DNA of 64,000 nucleotides from Gonocerus acuteangulatus (Eukaryota; Arthropoda; Insecta; Hemiptera; Coreidae). Below, one piece after another: positions 33,896-44,175 of this stretch (the first letter of the stretch is position 1; every line of letters begins with the position of its first letter). The translations under genes were made by a program, and so were the position numbers. The DNA lies in the NCBI GenBank assembly GCA_946811695.1, contig OX328123.1, positions 33,325,373 through 33,389,372 of the forward strand. Reading direction: 5' to 3'. The notes under the pieces are model-generated. The model searched no databases. It saw nothing but the letters and a program-made list of their open reading frames with translations, and was not told where the DNA came from.

Positions 33896-34181
33896 TCGCT
33901 CCCCTGGTGCCTACCACTATGAGCAGCACATCCGCTGGCGAAGTGCTCTAAGGATAACAGCCTACGTACTTCCGGGAGTAACTTTTCGTACTTAGCAACT
34001 TTCTCTTCCCTAGCCCTCTTTAGATACTTCCCATCCTCGTGGCGGATAGTAACATCGACCACGAAGACCCCGGACTTACTGTTAACGAGCAAGTAAACCG
34101 CAGGGTTTAAGTTTCTCGCCATTGGGAAGTGTGAGTGTCGCTTCTGTCGTTACAGTCACTTCGGTCCTCCTTTCTGCACTA
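33868..34181 (-). pseudogene. R2L restriction-like endonuclease, copy left of E
   Basis: The minus strand reads LPNGEKLKP, a one-base frameshift, then AVYLLVNSKSGVFVVDVTIR, HEDGKYLKRAREEKVAKYEK and LLPEVRRLL. After another frame change it gives VLLIVVGTRGAMPP. This is the C-terminal PD-(D/E)xK-type endonuclease of R2-group LINEs (VVDVT plus a downstream Lys). The residue after KP reads Ala in this reconstruction where active members have Asp. The same frameshift is in the copy at 39951-40181, so it predates the duplication. Confidence 0.8.
33896..34181 (-). repeat. 286-bp direct duplication, left copy
   Basis: From TCGCTCCCCTGGTGCC to CTCCTTTCTGCACTAC. Repeated to the right of E as 38173-38228 plus 39951-40181, with about eight differences (about 97 percent identical). 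The R2-like sequence runs on beyond it only to the left here and only to the right there, exactly as a target duplication around E would. Confidence 0.85.
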
Positions 34182-34377
34182 CGACGCCATTTTGGTACCA
34201 TTTTGGGACAAAGTCCTTTCAGCCTTAAATGGTCGCAGGCCCGGAAAGCACGCTTGCCTACGGTTCTCCTATCCCCGGGTATCAGGGGGGGGGGGCTTAT
34301 CTCGATACACCAGAGAGAGGGAGGGCTCCGTACCCTATTCTCCTGCTCCGAAGGTGCTAACCAAGCCATACACTCAC

Positions 34378-37300
34378 TCAATCGCCCTGATACTCATGCA
34401 ACACCCACTTTTCTCCTTTCAGCCTCTTCCAATCACTCCACATAATACTCGCAAAAGAACTCATACCCCAACTCACAAACCCATTCATACTTCTCTCAAC
34501 ACCCACATCATCCAACCTTTCATACAACATCCTCCTCTCCTTTTCATACAATTGCCGCACACTCTCCTCCTCTTCCACACGACAATCACACCAAGCACTT
34601 TCACACAAACCAAAGCCAAACAGTTTCGCTCGAAAACACCCATGCCCACTCATAGCCTGACACACTTTGATTTACACTCAGCCACGCCATCTTCATTCGT
34701 TCCTCCACGCTCGGCAACCATTCGTACGTCCATCTACCCTTCACAGACACTTCCCATCTTTTCTGCCATTTTCACACACACATCCCTCAGGGCACATCTT
34801 CTCCTGACACCGACGATTTTTTCTCCTCCACTCAACTCTTCCAGCCCTTCTCAACCTCTAATCTGCCCACGTTCTTTCCACCTCCAGATCCAACGGCCAC
34901 TGTCCTGCTATCACCTCCAACGCATCCTGGGACACTGTTATATAAGCCCTCGTCCACTTCAACAGAACCTTCCTCTGCGCACTTCTCAACTTCCTCCTGG
35001 AGTGTGCATTGAGCTTGTCCCCCAATGCTCCAGCTGAGAAACAAACAATAGCCAAAAACAGCCCTGAGTAAAACATTCTCACAAATCTCCTCCCCCTTTC
35101 ACTCTCGCATACTTACTGACCACACTCACAAACAACCTCACAGCTTTCTCACACACCACATCTACATGCCTCACAATCCTCATTCTCTCCTCCCACAACA
35201 CACCCAAATTAATCACGCTCTCCACACGTCGCAACACACGCTCTCTCACAAATACTCGGATTCCTTGCATTCTTCTTTTCAGCAGCATACACACCGTTTT
35301 CTCCACCGACAAAACCATCTTATATTTCACCATCCATTCCTCGCCCACTCTCAACACATCATTCGCTCTCCTCTCCAACTCCGCTCTAGAATCACCCTCC
35401 ACAACAATCACACCATAATCCGCAAACGCAATCATACCTACACCCATTTAATTTACTCGCCTCACACAACCATCAAACACCAACTTTCACACCTGGGGCC
35501 CCAGCACCGATCCCTGAGGACACCCCATGTTAATTCCCTTGCATACAGCTCCCACGCCAACATTCAACCCAACCATTCTCCCTGACAAATAATCCTCAAC
35601 CAACTCATACGCTTCCTTACACACACCTTTCTCTCTCATGCACCTCAACACACTCGGCCACTACACATGATCAAACGCACCACTCACATCCAAGAACACT
35701 CCAAGCCCCCTCCCCATACTCCCTTTCACTCCTCTCACATCAGACATTGCATCCTCCACACTCTTCCCTCTCATAAAACCATACTGCCTCCCATGCACAC
35801 TACCATAAAACAACCACTCCAGTTTCCCAACGATGATACGCTCCAGCACTTTGCCCTACACTGGTAAAAGGCAATTGGCCGATACGATTTTACCAGTCCC
35901 GGATCCTTGTCCTCTCCTTTTAACAGGGCACGCACCAATCCTCTCTTCCACCTGTTGGGAAACACCCTTTACTTCACACACATACCAAACAATCTCACAA
36001 GCACTCTACCAATCACACTCCATCCTTCTTTTAACATTTCTACACAAGTCCCATCCATCCCAGGAGCCTTCCCATTCTTACTCTGCTACACAGCCTCTCT
36101 CACATCCCTTTCACACACATTCCACCTCGGACGGTACCTCGCATTCTTCATTCTTACCCTATCATGCACACCAAAAATCTCTCCTTCCACACTGTCATCC
36201 AGAACCAACCCATTCAATAACCTCCTTCCACACTCCTCCCATTCAACCACACTCTCCTCTTCCCCAATCATACGCATCGCCTTCGCCGGGGCCAATTTTC
36301 CGACTCCCATCTTGTACACCAGATTCCCAGGGCTGAGCTCTTCCTGCTCCTCTACAAATCTGCTCCAGCTCTCCCTCTTTGCCATCCTGATCTTTTTTTT
36401 TTTTTTACTCCATCCTGGCTCTGGAATATTCCTGCTTCTTCAACTCTCGAAGTTCTCCACCAGCCCTTTGACATTCCCGACGAAGCCTCCACTTAACACA
36501 CTCCCAAGCATCCACTTACATTCACTCAACTCTCTCGTCCACCAACACACACCTTTCATCCTTCTTCCACCCCTCGGAATCGCACACCCTCACAGCCAAC
36601 CTTCCACACAACCAGCCATTTTTACAACATCCTTCTTACACGCTATTTTAAAACACTCAAACTCATTCACTCTCTCGCTCAAACACTGCCTAAACTTGCC
36701 CCAAACCGCCTTCGCCAGCTTAAACCTGTTCCTCACACTCCCCACATTTACACCACATACATTCCCTCTCCCAAGCACCACCATCGCAATCATCCTATGC
36801 GCACTCGACGTCCAATCCCATACACTCCATCCACTCACCCTCCCATTCATACCTGGTAAGACAACCGTCAGGTCGATATAGCTTTGCCCCCTGAAGTTCT
36901 TGAACGTGGGCACTACTCCATCATTCACCAACAGCCACCCCACCTTATCCAACCAACACTCAAACTTTACACCTCGTTCATCCGTTAGCACATCACCTCG
37001 CACTCCTAGAATTTGCATCCATGCACACCACTATATCCTTCCCTCTCAACTCACGAGCTCACCCTACTCATCTATCCCGTGCGATGACTGCATGTACACC
37101 GAAACCACATAGAACACACACAACCTGCATAACCACACAATGGCCGGAACACAAAGAACCCACATTCACCACACCCAATTCCGATCCTCTTTCGCGCCCT
37201 CTATCGCTCTCACACCCATTCCGAACCCAGCCACTCTTCCGTCCGCTTTCACCCAAGGCCCCTGCACCGCCAATACACTCACGCTCCCTCACACAACATC

Positions 37301-37400
37301 CGCACCTCACCCGTGACCACAGCCGACCTGTCCATGTTAATCCGAACTACTTCCATACTCATTTGCACCTCATCCATTCTCCGTTCACTCTCCTCAGTCA
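34378..37400 (-). pseudogene. Element E ORF2, endonuclease-reverse transcriptase
   Basis: The endonuclease has GWLLVNDGVVPTFKNFRGQS, YIDLTVVLPGMNGR and WTSSAHRMIA (37018-36590); where many AP-type endonucleases have SDH it reads SAH. The RT has SYRPIAF, RQYGFMRGKSVEDAM, GVFLDVSGAFDHV (first Asp kept) and MIAFADYGVIVVEG (35447-35079), where the second active-site Asp is Tyr. The terminal finger keeps WCDC but lacks the following His and Cys. At least six frame breaks. Confidence 0.85.
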
Positions 37401-37413
37401 TACTGGGTGTTCC

Positions 37414-38172
37414 TCACCTGGAGCCTCTTCTGCATCTCATAAACCGGGCAACTTCTCCACGTCGCAAGATGCCCTTTCTGCTGATGGCCATATCTCTTAC
37501 AGTTGACGCAGCACGTCTCTTCTTGCAGCCAACCACGTGGTGTCCCTCTTCACTACACCATCTGCAGGCAACCTTTGCTTCACACTCCCTGCCCAAGTGG
37601 CCGTACCTGAAACACTTATTGCACCTCCACGTGCTCCACCACCCTACATGCACGCAAACCTACTTACACACGTCCACACACACTCACCGAACATCCTTGC
37701 ACTCACTCTCACAATCCAGTCACACACCTCACGCCCTCCACCAAAGGCATATTCAGGAACAAACTCCTTCTTACACTCATCCTCACTCAACCCATCAAAC
37801 ACCTCATTCCTCATTCGCTCACACTCAAGCAACTCATCACTATCCACATCATACCCCCTTACTCTCGGCATTCTCCACCCTTGCAAACCATCTACAATCA
37901 TACCCTTCCCTTTCAGCCTCTCGTTCGCTCTCAACTTCTCCACATCCCTCTTATCATGTGCCTCCACCACAAAGTCACGTTACTTTCGCACTAACCCTCT
38001 CACTCTAACATCCCTCTTCCTCGCATCCAAACATTCCACAACATCCAACCTCGGAACTTCCACTCTGACCCTAGGGCACCTTTTACTCCAACCACCTTCG
38101 ACCACGTCTCATTCACTCCATCCACATGCATTCTTTCATTCACTCCCCTCTCAACCACACTCCTCACCACAC
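37414..38172 (-). pseudogene. Element E ORF1 (Gag-like) C-terminal half
   Basis: It begins at the junction with R2L in SVVRSVVERGVNERMHVDG. It passes through VDGLQGWRMPRVRGYDVDSD and ECKKEFVPEYAFGGG (37970-37644) to two zinc knuckles CNKCFRYGHLGREC and CRWCSEEGHHVVGC (37653-37414). A third is lost. Frame breaks at about 38000 and 37650. The order agrees with ORF1 of elements D, F and G. Confidence 0.8.
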
Positions 38173-38870
38173 TCGCTCCCGTGGTGCCTACCACTATGAG
38201 CAGCACATCCGCTGGCGAAGTGCTCTAAGGCTGCGTTTACACGGGCGAGTTTTCTGTCCGACAGTCAAAATTGCATGTGTAAACGGCCTGGAGAGCAGTG
38301 TCGCAACTACTCGCGCAACTGATGTCGCGAGCTTGCTGTGGGAGTGTCTGACACTTCAACTTGCTCGTCTAAACATGAATCTCAGCTCTAGGAATTTCTC
38401 GCACTCGCACTGTCGCCCGATCAAACAGTGGGAGATATTTTCCGACACTTTTGTGCAAGTTGGCGTATCGAGTGGTTCAGTTTTTAACTACTACCATGGA
38501 AGGAATTGGGTTTCGAGTATTTCTTTCGTTCATATTAGACTTTATTTTTATTGTTTATTAGACACCATTTTTTTTTTTAGTTTAATAATGTTTGTGTTAC
38601 TTTTATTAAATAAAGAAAGGGGTGCAGATACTCATTACTTACCAGAGGCGAGAAAGCGAAGAGTAATCTTTAAGCGCTCACTAGCTGATATAGATTTTCT
38701 CATATTGGTATCCTGTTTTTGGATTTTAGGTGCTACAAGGTATAGTAAATCTACTATTATTACAAACGCGGCAGCATTTCAGCGCGGTTCCTTCCTCCCT
38801 GCATAAAAAGGAACCCCGCCCATGAGTAAATTTGAAAGATTCGACTAGAAAATTAAACGTTTCAGAACCT

Positions 38871-38873
<3 letters not shown>

Positions 38874-38932
<59 letters not shown>
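38874..38932. repeat. (TA)n microsatellite
   Basis: About 58 bp of TA dinucleotides inside the Harbinger-type element. Confidence 0.97.
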
Positions 38933-38935
<3 letters not shown>

Positions 38936-39670
38936 AGTGTCTTGTCTCGCTCTCTCACAGCCTCAGAAATGGTCCAATTTCAAAAAATTTTGGTTAGAAA
39001 ATCTTTTGTCTAATTTGAAAGGTCAAGATCGTCCATTCTTTAAACCATTTTTATGACAATATCTGTTTCCGAGAAAATTAGAAAAATAGTTGATGAATGT
39101 TTTTGGTTAGGGTACTTAGGATCATGGGATTCAGTTGAAATATTATCTGCATGTTCTAAATTCATCCAAACTAAAATGTTTAAATTTTGATTACGTTCGA
39201 AGTTAAAGAAGGATAAGAATAAAATATTGTATTAACAGACATGAAAAGTTTTGGGAACTGCGTATATTTTCCTAAATATCTCGAAAACGGTTGGGAAATC
39301 GTGGTAAGCAGAAGTTTACACATTCGAAAGCTTAATAAATTTTCTACAAAAGAAGGTTCTGATAAGTTTTGATTTGGCGATGTCAATCGGAGAAATAACT
39401 GCTCCTAGCTTCAAACATGTTTGTTTTATTCTTTTGAACGGCTTTTTGTCGTTGTTGAACTCAATTTTAATTGGTTGTAGTCGATATCTTTAAGTTACAT
39501 TTATCTGTAAAATTTTGTTTTCCTTGAGCGAACATTGAGAATGCCGCGGTCATTATTCCAGGCAAAGGTACCCTTGTCATCGCTCTTTCACCTGGGGTCA
39601 TAAAAGTATTTCACGAAAAGTCTGACCGAAATAATAACTGTTTCTATTTGAAGCTTTCCAAATGACACTA

Positions 39671-39707
39671 GGGACCGCGCTAAGATGATGCAGTTCCTGC
39701 GTGTCGG
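39671..39707 (-). repeat. Dispersed 37-bp motif, copy 3
   Basis: On the minus strand CCGACACGCAGGAACTGC ... TTAGCGCGGT. Best partner is 12468-12504 in the hAT-like element. Confidence 0.55.
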
Positions 39708-39950
39708 ATTTTGACGTCTTCTCGGCGGCAAAGAGACTGAAAATTGACTTGGAAAGAGCTGCTTGCGCGAGTTGAAATTGCTTCAAACGGCGTTGGATTT
39801 TTAGCTCTCAGCCGCAACAAATTGCGACAGTGACTCGCGGACAGCTTGCGTTCAAGTGTCGGGTAAAATTGCATCTAAGTGTTTACACGAAGGGACAGAA
39901 CTTGCGCAAGTACTGTCGCAAGTTTTCTCGCCCGTGTAAACGCAGCCTAA

Positions 39951-40731
39951 GGATAACAGCCTACGTACTTCCGGAAGTAACTTTTCGTACTTAGCAACTT
40001 TCTCTTCCCTAGCCCTCTTTAGATACTTCCCATCCTCGTGGCGGACAGTATCATCGACCACGAAGATCCCGGACTTACTCTTAACGAGCAAGTAAACCGC
40101 AGGGTTTAAGTTTCTCGCCATTGGGAAGGGTGAGTGTCGCTTCTGTCGTTACAGTCATCTCCGGTCCTCCTTTCTGCACTACCATTTCGACAAAATTCAC
40201 AATTTCGTCATGTCAACGGATCCTCGCAGCCTTGGTGTGTGTGCACCTACCCAGGATATGTGCCAAACTTTCCCTAGCCGCATGGCATTTGCGGCAGGTG
40301 AGGTCCGTCTGTGGAATAGCGTTGTGCAAACTGGTCCGATTGCCAGCTGTGTTGCTGCGCAATTTCAGGGCGGTTATAAACCTACAAGGTTTGAGTAATC
40401 GGGGGTTCGCAAGAAACGAATTCCCCACCTTGTCGCCTGCAAGAGAGGTAACAGCGCGACCCTGAGCCAGTTTACTGCTCCACTCATTCAACTCATTCCT
40501 GCGACATCGAGTCTTGTAACTTTTTAAGATCTGACTGTGTGTAAGGATAGTTTATTCTTAATGAATTTGCCATACGGCGGAGACTTGCAACCGTACCAGA
40601 CTGTACATCCTAAATAGCTGGTACAGATAGTGCGGTATGAGATAGTCCGCTAGTAGTTTTAACTTTTCGTCCTGCTGTGTCAAAAGACGCGAGAGGGCAG
40701 CCCTCATTTCTGTCTTCAACCCCTCCAAGGG
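39951..40731 (-). pseudogene. R2L: RT C-terminus, zinc finger and endonuclease
   Basis: The minus strand starts PLEGLKTEMRAALSRLLTQQ, DEKLKLLADYLIPHYLYQL (end of thumb). It continues WSSKLAQGRAVTSLAGDKVG, NSFLANPRLLKPCRFITALK and the zinc finger CRKCHAARESLAHILGRC (CX2C, His, Cys), followed by THTKAARIRRHDEI and then the endonuclease domain as in 33868-34181. The ALKxRxNTAGNR and LKP-x-RFITALK phrases are typical of R2-group proteins. Its upstream half is at 46781-47007, beyond element G. Confidence 0.85.
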
Positions 40732-40738
40732 TTCTACA

Positions 40739-41163
40739 TGTTCGTGTAGAATACGTTTCTCATATTCGCGACTATGATTCTTTCAAGAACTTTTCCAAGT
40801 ATGGGGAGTAAGCATATCGGTCTATATGCTTTTATATCCCTCTTATCTTTATCCTCGCTTTTGATAAGTGTTTTAATCACTCCTTTTTTCCATCGATTGG
40901 GAAAGATACCTTTATCTAAACAATATTGGTAAATTTTAATAAGGGAAGTTTCCAATATTTCCAGGCCTTCTATTACTATTCCACTGTGTATTCCTCCCCA
41001 GCTTGGGGCTTTCCGTTTTGCCATATTTCCCACAGCCTCGCGCAACTGTGTCTCGGTTATTACCAGCTTGATTCCCGGGAGACCGTTGCCCTGGGCGTCC
41101 CTATTACCTGCAGTTGGGGTTTCCCAGTCCTCGGCTATTAACCCGTCAACAGTTTGTTTGCCC
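40739..41163 (-). pseudogene. Element G ORF2, RT finger part
   Basis: Reads ANKLLTG, stop, IAEDWETPTAGN, then REAVGNMAKRKAPSWGG, IVIEGLEILE, DKGIFPNRWKKGVIKTLIKS, YRPICLLPILGKVLERIIVA and NMRNVFYTNM, where the element stops. Highly similar to element F 29762-29400. The catalytic palm motifs were never included or have been lost. Confidence 0.85.
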
Positions 41164-41753
41164 TTTTGTACCGAAATAAATTTAATTTGAAAGACTCACT
41201 TACCAACACCTGGGGTGGTACAATTTATCCGGATAGCCAGGTTCAATGAGGTATGAAACCCAGGTGATCCAAATAAAAAAAACAAAACAACAAGATACTC
41301 CAGAGCTGGTAACTATATTGAAATAAGTACAAAATGTTCCCAGTAAGATAACAAATACATGTACACATATATATACCTTAAATATAATAAATATCTATGA
41401 ATACCAAAAAAATAAATAAATTCCCAATAAAAGGGTAAGCATGACTATATATATATTTTAAATATCACAAGAAGAATTAATATCATTCCAATACTGACTA
41501 ATATAGCAAAAGATATCGATAGATAAACATATATGTATATACACCAGATACTATCAGTAATCTGGGAAGAACAAAATTAGACTCTTAATAAAAGCATAAA
41601 TATATATATATATATAGAAATATCACAAGAAGAATCAATATTATTCAAGTATTGAATAATATAGCAAAAGGTATCGATAGATAAACATATATGCATATAC
41701 ACCAGATACTATCAGTAATCTGGGAAGAACAAAATTAGACTCTTAATAAAAGC

Positions 41754-41806
<53 letters not shown>

Positions 41807-43008
41807 TCACAAGAAGAATCAATATTATTCAAGTATTGAATAATATAGCAAAAGGTATCGATAGATAAACATACATGCATATACACCAGATACTATCAGT
41901 AATCTGGGAAGAACAAAATTAGACTCTTAATAAAAGCATAAATATATATATAGAAATATCACAAGAAGAATCAATATTATTCAAGTATTGAATAATATAG
42001 CCAAAAGGTATCGATAGATAAACATATATGCATATACACCAGATACTATCAGTAATCTGGGAAGAACAAAATTAGACTCTTAATAAAAGCATATATATAT
42101 ATATATGGAAATATAACATTTAATTTGGGAAAAAAACAATTCTCAAAAACTCATAAAATCCCGTAGTCTGGCCTGGCCAATAACTACTTGAGAATAATAC
42201 ATGACGGTAAAACTGAAGTCCATAACTATCCAACAAATTGGCATAGAAATCACATACTGAAGAATTATCGAATTGCAACTACATGTACAATTCCACAACC
42301 TGGCATAGCCACCAATATCAAATTACAACACAAAATTTTGGTAATCTGGCATTGCCAATAACTTATTTAGCGATAATAAACTTAACTTTTCCCAAATTTT
42401 TAAACTATGCACAATATAGTTACTTGCACTCATGGCAGTAATTGAACGACAAAATTTGACATAATGAGGCCTGGAGATTAATAAAACGTGGAGCCTGGTG
42501 TCCAGCAGAAGATAAAATGTATGGGTTACTCACTCATTTGTCCCACAATATGCTCTAAAAGCCTACCACATGGAGTTCCAATCACATGTTCGGCCAAAAC
42601 GATAAACGGAGAAGACAAATGCCGCCTCTTCGTGCTACTGGATCTTCAGTTTCATTATTAACAAAAAAAGGACGCCTCAGTCCCTCCTTAAAAAGCTGGA
42701 AACCTCATACTTGCAACAAAAAAAACTTTTCTTCCCTGGCACTAGCGTCTACCTACGCCATTTTTCACAGACTCCCCCGAACCGACGCCTCTCCAAGGCC
42801 TACCGACCACGGGAAAAAAAACAGAAGAATAAAAATCTTAAATTGTATACAAAAACTATTACATCCAAAATGGAGAAGAAAATTGACTATCTTTTGTGGA
42901 TAGTAAACATTTACAAGTGGTGCGAATTCCAAATAAAATATAAAACGTGAAATGTTATCAGTCCAAAGAGGTAGAGAAAGCAGGTTCTCACTCCCCGCAG
43001 GGCGCCAC
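41164..43008. mobile_element. Unidentified 1.84-kb insertion in element G
   Basis: The G reading stops at ...TKTWEESVT (43009) and resumes at ANKLLTG (41163), bracketing foreign DNA. On minus it begins TGGCGCCCTGCGGGG (43007) and ends GGTACA (41167), so TG...CA ends like an LTR are possible, but no matching target duplication is visible. It contains four tandem repeats (41461-42110) and a plus-strand open frame 42586-42903 without a known domain. It could be a solo LTR or a fragment. Confidence 0.45.
41461..42110 (+). repeat. Four tandem repeats, about 150-185 bp each
   Basis: Units start AAATATCACAAGAAGAAT near 41461 (diverged), 41618, 41802 and 41954. Each contains AGCAAAAGGTATCGATAGAT, CCAGATACTATCAGTAATC and AATTAGACTCTTAATAAAAG and ends in (TA)n of varying length, the longest 41756-41800. 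Units 2-4 are nearly identical; unit 1 is older. Confidence 0.92.
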
Positions 43009-44175
43009 GTCACACTTTCTTCCCAAGTCTTTGTCTCCTCGTCTCCGATTCCTAAGGCTGTCTCTGCTTCTTTGTTCTCGCTAGATTATAAACTATATTC
43101 CACGGGTTTTTTCGAATTCTTCCTTAACGAATTTGTCCCAACTTTCTTTTTTGGAATTTTCCATAGCCATTCTGTATACTCTTCTGGCCTCTTTCCATCC
43201 TGTTTTATTTTCTTCCCGCCGTTCTGGATTATCCGTCGTTTGGTATTTTTCCTTAGTGCTATCGCGTTTTTTCTTACATTAGTTAACTCTGGGGACCGCC
43301 ATGATATTTTCCGTGGCCCTCCTCTACTTTTTCGGATCGTTTTTCCTGCCGCGTTAAGTATTCATTTTTCTACTTCTTGAACAAATCGAATTAGGCTTGT
43401 TTTTCCGTTGATTGGCCTGCTGTCCATTTATTTTTTTGGAGCTCTTCTTTGAATTTGTCCCAATCTGCTCCTGAGATGTTCCATTTTAATTCTGGCTTGG
43501 CGCAGTTTCTCAGTTCCGACTGTAAATGTTATAGTTTTGTGCGTACTGCAGGTGGTTCCTTCTAATTCCCTACTAGTGTCAGGTCTACATAGATCGCTGT
43601 CAACCCCCTTACATATGTTGGCCCCATCTCGATATCATTTATTATCTTTAGCCCGGCTTCCATCATTAGCCATTCCACGGCTTCGCCTTTCTCGTTCATT
43701 TTGTCGCCTCCCCATAGTGCGCTGTGCGCGTTGGCGTCCATTGCGACGATAAATTTCTGTGGTCCCAGGGTTGCCACCACTTTTCGCAGCATGGTCGCAT
43801 GTTTTTCGGCCGTATTGCGGTATTGCCAATACCGCACCATATGTTGTTGACAAGGTAGAAGCTTTCTCTATTTATCGGCAGTATTTCTGTAACTTCAAAA
43901 TGGGCGTTACTTAATGCGCTTAATTTCATTACTCCCAGCCCTGGGTCTAATATTATTGTTGCCGCCCATGGTCTACACCCGTTATCTGCTCCAGTTACTA
44001 CTCGTGCACCGACGCCGAACCCTATGATTTTGTAGTTCTTTTGACTGGCGTATGGTTCCTGGAGCGCGATAATACTCGCCATTTCTCGCACTGCTATTTC
44101 CCGTATTTCAGCTTCCACTTCCGCTGCCCTATCTGCATTTAGCTGTATTTTTTTTTTGTCATTCTATTCATATTC
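43009..44175 (-). pseudogene. Element G ORF2, endonuclease part
   Basis: ATGAATAGAATGAC (44175-) overlaps the ORF1 end. An A run then shifts the frame into KIQLNADRAAEVEAEIREIA. Next are SIIALQEPYASQKNYKIIGF (catalytic Glu kept), GVGARVVTGAD, RPWAATIILDPGLGV, a frameshift near 43840, VRYWQYRNTAEKH, FIVAMDANAHSALWGG and AIYVDLTLVGN. The remainder to 43009 has stops. Family layout as element F. Confidence 0.85.

Larger units (their letters stand above)
34182..38172 (-). mobile_element. Element E: R1-like LINE inside R2L
   Basis: About 4.0 kb on the minus strand: ORF1 C-terminal part (38172-37414), endonuclease (about 37400-36590), RT (36385-34832), C-terminal remnant (34665-34378) and a 3' UTR (34377-34182) similar to that of element D near 47584-47760. 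The 5' end is truncated in ORF1. The plus strand is almost free of G. Flanked by the 286-bp duplication of R2L. Confidence 0.88.
38229..39947. mobile_element. PIF/Harbinger-type non-autonomous element, 1.7 kb
   Basis: Ends GGCTGCGTTTACACGGGCGA and its complement TCGCCCGTGTAAACGCAGCC are perfectly inverted for about 20 bp. TAA flanks both sides (38226-38228, 39948-39950). The empty site is visible in the left duplication copy (CTCTAAGGATAAC at about 33947), which proves the boundaries. No transposase-like frame is present; a (TA)n tract is at 38874-38932 and a 37-bp dispersed motif at 39671-39707. TIR core shared with the MITE at 827-1031. Confidence 0.92.
38173..40181 (-). repeat. 286-bp direct duplication, right copy, split by a transposon
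   Basis: Made of 38173-38228 and 39951-40181, the halves separated by the Harbinger-type element. It matches 33896-34181. It ends TTTCTGCACTAC, after which the R2-like sequence continues (CATTTCGAC) while the left copy runs into element E. Confidence 0.85.

Noticed and set aside
34135..38199. Long plus-strand open frames (up to 324 codons) opposite elements E and D
   Set aside because: They are low-complexity Ser/Thr/Pro/His/Leu frames antisense to clear LINE coding sequence, open only because the plus strand is C-rich and G-poor.
41461..42110. CRISPR-like array
   Set aside because: Units are full tandem repeats of 150-185 bp without unique spacers, in a eukaryotic retroelement.
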